Below, piece by piece: positions 5,898-7,582 of a stretch of DNA of 7,582 nucleotides. Origin of the DNA: Hyphomicrobiales bacterium. GTDB taxonomy: Bacteria > Pseudomonadota > Alphaproteobacteria > Rhizobiales > Devosiaceae. The stretch's first letter is position 1, and the number at the start of each line of letters is the position of its first letter. The stretch covers positions 1 to 7,582 of the forward strand of contig JALWTJ010000138.1 of the NCBI GenBank assembly GCA_027082895.1, read 5' to 3'. The notes under the pieces were generated by a model. The model worked only from the letters and a program-made list of their open reading frames with translations, was not told where the DNA came from and searched no databases. A program made the position numbers and the translations under genes.

Positions 5898-7493
5898 ATG
5901 AGCCGGGACAGGGAAAGAACAAGGATCGGGCGGGCGCTCGTTTCCGTATATGACAAGCAGGGAATCCTTGAATTCTGCCGTGGTCTGTCCGGGTTGGGGG
6001 TGGAAATCGTTTCCACGGGCGGAACGGCGGGTCTTCTGGCCGACAATGGGCTGGCCGTGGTGGAAATTTCCGAGTTGACCGGGTTTCCCGAAATGATGGA
6101 CGGGCGGGTCAAGACGCTTCATCCCCGGGTGCATGGGGGCATTCTGGGGGTTCGGGATAATGAGAACCATCTCAGTTCCATGCGCATTCATCAGATACGG
6201 CCGATCGATCTGGTAGTGGTCAATCTTTATCCGTTCGAGGACAAGGTGGCTGCCGGGGCACCTTACGACGAGATCGTGGAAAATATCGATATTGGCGGCC
6301 CGGCCATGATCCGGTCGGCGGCCAAGAATCATGGGGACGTGGTGGTTGTGGTTGATCCGGCGGATTATGAAACGGTGCTCGGGGCGCTGAGGGAAGATGG
6401 TGATGTTCCCCTGTCCCTGCGCCAGAAGCTTGCGGCCAAGGCCTTTGCCCGCACGGCGGCCTATGATGCGGCCATCGCCAACTGGTTTTCCGACGTGCTG
6501 GATTATCCGGATACGCCCTGGCGCACCCGGGGGGGAGAATTGCAACAGGTTATGCGTTACGGAGAAAATCCGCACCAGTGGGCGGCTTTTTATCGGGATC
6601 ATGCGCCTCTGGCGGGGGTGGCAAGTGCCCGGCAGGTACAGGGCAAGGTGCTCTCTTACAACAATATCAATGACACGGATGCGGCCTTTTGCCTTGTCAG
6701 CGAGTTTGATCCGGCGGACGGGGCGGCGGTGGCCATCATCAAGCATGCCAACCCGTGCGGGGTCGGGCTGGGGGACAGTCTGGAGACGGCCTATGAAAAG
6801 GCGTTGCGGTGCGATCCGGTCAGCGCCTTTGGCGGTATCGTGGCCCTGAACGGGGAGATTACCCTGCCGGTGGCGCAAAAGATCATCGATGTCTTTACCG
6901 AAGTGATCATTGCACCTTCGGCCAGCGAAAAGGCTCTGGCGCTGTTCGAAAAGAAAAAGAACCTGCGTGTTCTGCTGACCGGGCAGCTTGGCGACCCCAA
7001 GGCGAAGGTCATGGACGTAAGAAGCGTTACCGGGGGAATGCTGGTGCAGACCCGGGACAATCGGAACGTGGATGATTGCGACCTGAAGGTGGTGAGCAGG
7101 CGGCAGCCTGACGAGCGGGAAATGGCGGATCTGAAACTGGCGGCAAAGATTGCCAAGCACGTCAAGTCCAATGCCATCGTGTTCGTCAGGGACGGGGCCA
7201 GTGTCGGCATTGGTGCCGGGCAGATGAGCCGGGTGGATTCAACCATCATTGCGGCACGCAAGTCAAAGGAAGCGGCCCGGGCCATGGGGCAGAAACAGCC
7301 CCTGAGCCAGGGGGCGGTTCTGGCGTCCGATGCGTTCTTTCCCTTTGCCGATGGGGTGGTGGCGGCGATCAAGGCGGGGGCAACCGCCATTATTCAGCCG
7401 GGGGGATCGATCCGGGACGAAGAAGTGATCGCGGCGGCGGACAAGGCGGGGATCGCCATGGTGTTTACCGGCATGCGCCATTTCCGGCATTAG
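5898..7493 (+). CDS. purH: Bifunctional AICAR transformylase / IMP cyclohydrolase PurH
   Basis: Cytoplasmic enzyme that catalyses the last two steps of de novo IMP synthesis: formylation of AICAR from 10-formyl-tetrahydrofolate, then cyclisation of FAICAR to IMP. The 531 residues are normal length. The N-terminal MGS-like cyclohydrolase domain (about 1-200) shows ALVSVYDKQGI, STGGTAG, and MMDGRVKTLHPRVHGGIL with K72. The transformylase domain shows RYGENPHQ, KVLSYNNINDTDAA, IIKHANPCGVG with the catalytic Lys282-His283 pair, DPVSAFGGIVALN, VKSNAIVFV, GAGQMSRVDS, SDAFFPFADGV and the C-terminal MRHFRH. I place the start at 5898, not the TTG at 5865, because AGAAAGG (5884-5890) lies 7 bases before it and the frame then begins at the usual family N-terminus. 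It follows the heparinase-like gene after 180 bases. Its TAG stop doubles as the first bases of the downstream palindromic repeat. Confidence 0.97.
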   Translation: MSRDRERTRIGRALVSVYDKQGILEFCRGLSGLGVEIVSTGGTAGLLADNGLAVVEISELTGFPEMMDGRVKTLHPRVHGGILGVRDNENHLSSMRIHQIRPIDLVVVNLYPFEDKVAAGAPYDEIVENIDIGGPAMIRSAAKNHGDVVVVVDPADYETVLGALREDGDVPLSLRQKLAAKAFARTAAYDAAIANWFSDVLDYPDTPWRTRGGELQQVMRYGENPHQWAAFYRDHAPLAGVASARQVQGKVLSYNNINDTDAAFCLVSEFDPADGAAVAIIKHANPCGVGLGDSLETAYEKALRCDPVSAFGGIVALNGEITLPVAQKIIDVFTEVIIAPSASEKALALFEKKKNLRVLLTGQLGDPKAKVMDVRSVTGGMLVQTRDNRNVDDCDLKVVSRRQPDEREMADLKLAAKIAKHVKSNAIVFVRDGASVGIGAGQMSRVDSTIIAARKSKEAARAMGQKQPLSQGAVLASDAFFPFADGVVAAIKAGATAIIQPGGSIRDEEVIAAADKAGIAMVFTGMRHFRH

Positions 7494-7582
7494 AGCACTT
7501 CCCGAAAAGTGTGAAGCGGTTTTCGGACAAGAAGTGCGGAAATATCAAACAGATAGAGCGTGGTCTTGATTCCATCAGAAAC
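7491..7582. repeat. Palindromic dispersed intergenic repeat of Hyphomicrobiales type (second unit cut by window end)
   Basis: The first unit is a long composite palindrome: GCACTTC (7495-7501) pairs with GAAGTGC (7531-7537), and directly inside it CCGAAAA (7502-7508) pairs with TTTTCGG (7520-7526). This leaves an 11-base loop and a 4-base ACAA bulge, with 14 paired bases in all. The core around CCGAAAAGTGTGAAGCGG resembles, from memory, intergenic elements found in many copies in Mesorhizobium, Rhizobium and relatives. A second unit opens with the same TAGAGC heading at 7554-7559 and continues to the end, where its right arm would lie outside the window. The TAG of the first heading is the purH stop codon. 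No T-run follows the stem, so it is not a standard intrinsic terminator, although the RNA hairpin could protect the purH 3' end. Confidence 0.72.

Noticed and set aside
5814..7160. A 448-codon open frame on the minus strand
   Set aside because: It is antisense to purH, whose catalytic motifs are complete; its composition (His, Arg, Pro, Gly) is typical of a reverse-frame artefact.
7495..7537. The post-purH palindrome as a standard Rho-independent terminator
   Set aside because: The stem is strong, but the sequence after it is GGAAATATC with no T-run, and its core matches a dispersed repeat pattern better.
1..7582. CRISPR array, tRNA/rRNA genes, transposase, phage or defence genes
   Set aside because: I looked for regularly spaced repeats, cloverleaf-like runs and recognisable mobile or defence protein motifs and found none; all complete frames are housekeeping or small conserved families.

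Overview
The window looks like chromosomal housekeeping DNA from a GC-rich alphaproteobacterium, most likely in or near the Hyphomicrobiales (Rhizobiales). Three things point there. First, the gene orders gpsA–YciI-like–EVE and rsmB–heparinase II/III-like–purH, which I remember as recurrent in that group. Second, a small DUF1674/SdhAF4 protein next to rsmB. Third, a palindromic intergenic repeat after purH of a kind dispersed through many Hyphomicrobiales genomes. The taxonomic call rests on memory of these patterns, not on a search.

Layout. Positions 2-2157 (+): the 3' part of gpsA (glycerol-3-phosphate dehydrogenase; its N-terminal NAD-binding loop lies outside the window), a YciI-like protein 3 bases downstream, an EVE-domain protein, and a four-helix DUF1761 membrane protein. 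This cluster ends at a hairpin plus T-run terminator (2159-2181). Positions 2219-2455 (-): a 78-residue SdhAF4/DUF1674 protein, convergent with the first cluster and divergent from the next. Positions 2587-7493 (+): rsmB (16S rRNA m5C967 methyltransferase), a heparinase II/III-family protein of unknown substrate, and purH (last two steps of IMP synthesis). Positions 7491-7582: a palindromic repeat whose left end coincides with the purH stop codon, with a second unit that runs off the window.

The genes do not form one pathway. They cover phospholipid precursor supply (gpsA), respiratory complex II assembly (SdhAF4), ribosome modification (rsmB) and purine synthesis (purH), with four less understood proteins between them. 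All six complete reading frames are intact. Coding strands are rich in G runs, and GGG is the commonest glycine codon where I counted. I see no transposase, integrase, CRISPR array, tRNA, rRNA or defence genes.

I do not see a convincing new multi-gene system. The best items for a second look are the repeat fused to the purH stop codon, an acidic/polar insertion in RsmB flanked by a 10-base direct repeat, altered residues at a usually conserved site of the heparinase-like protein, and a strong AT-rich hairpin in that gene's leader.
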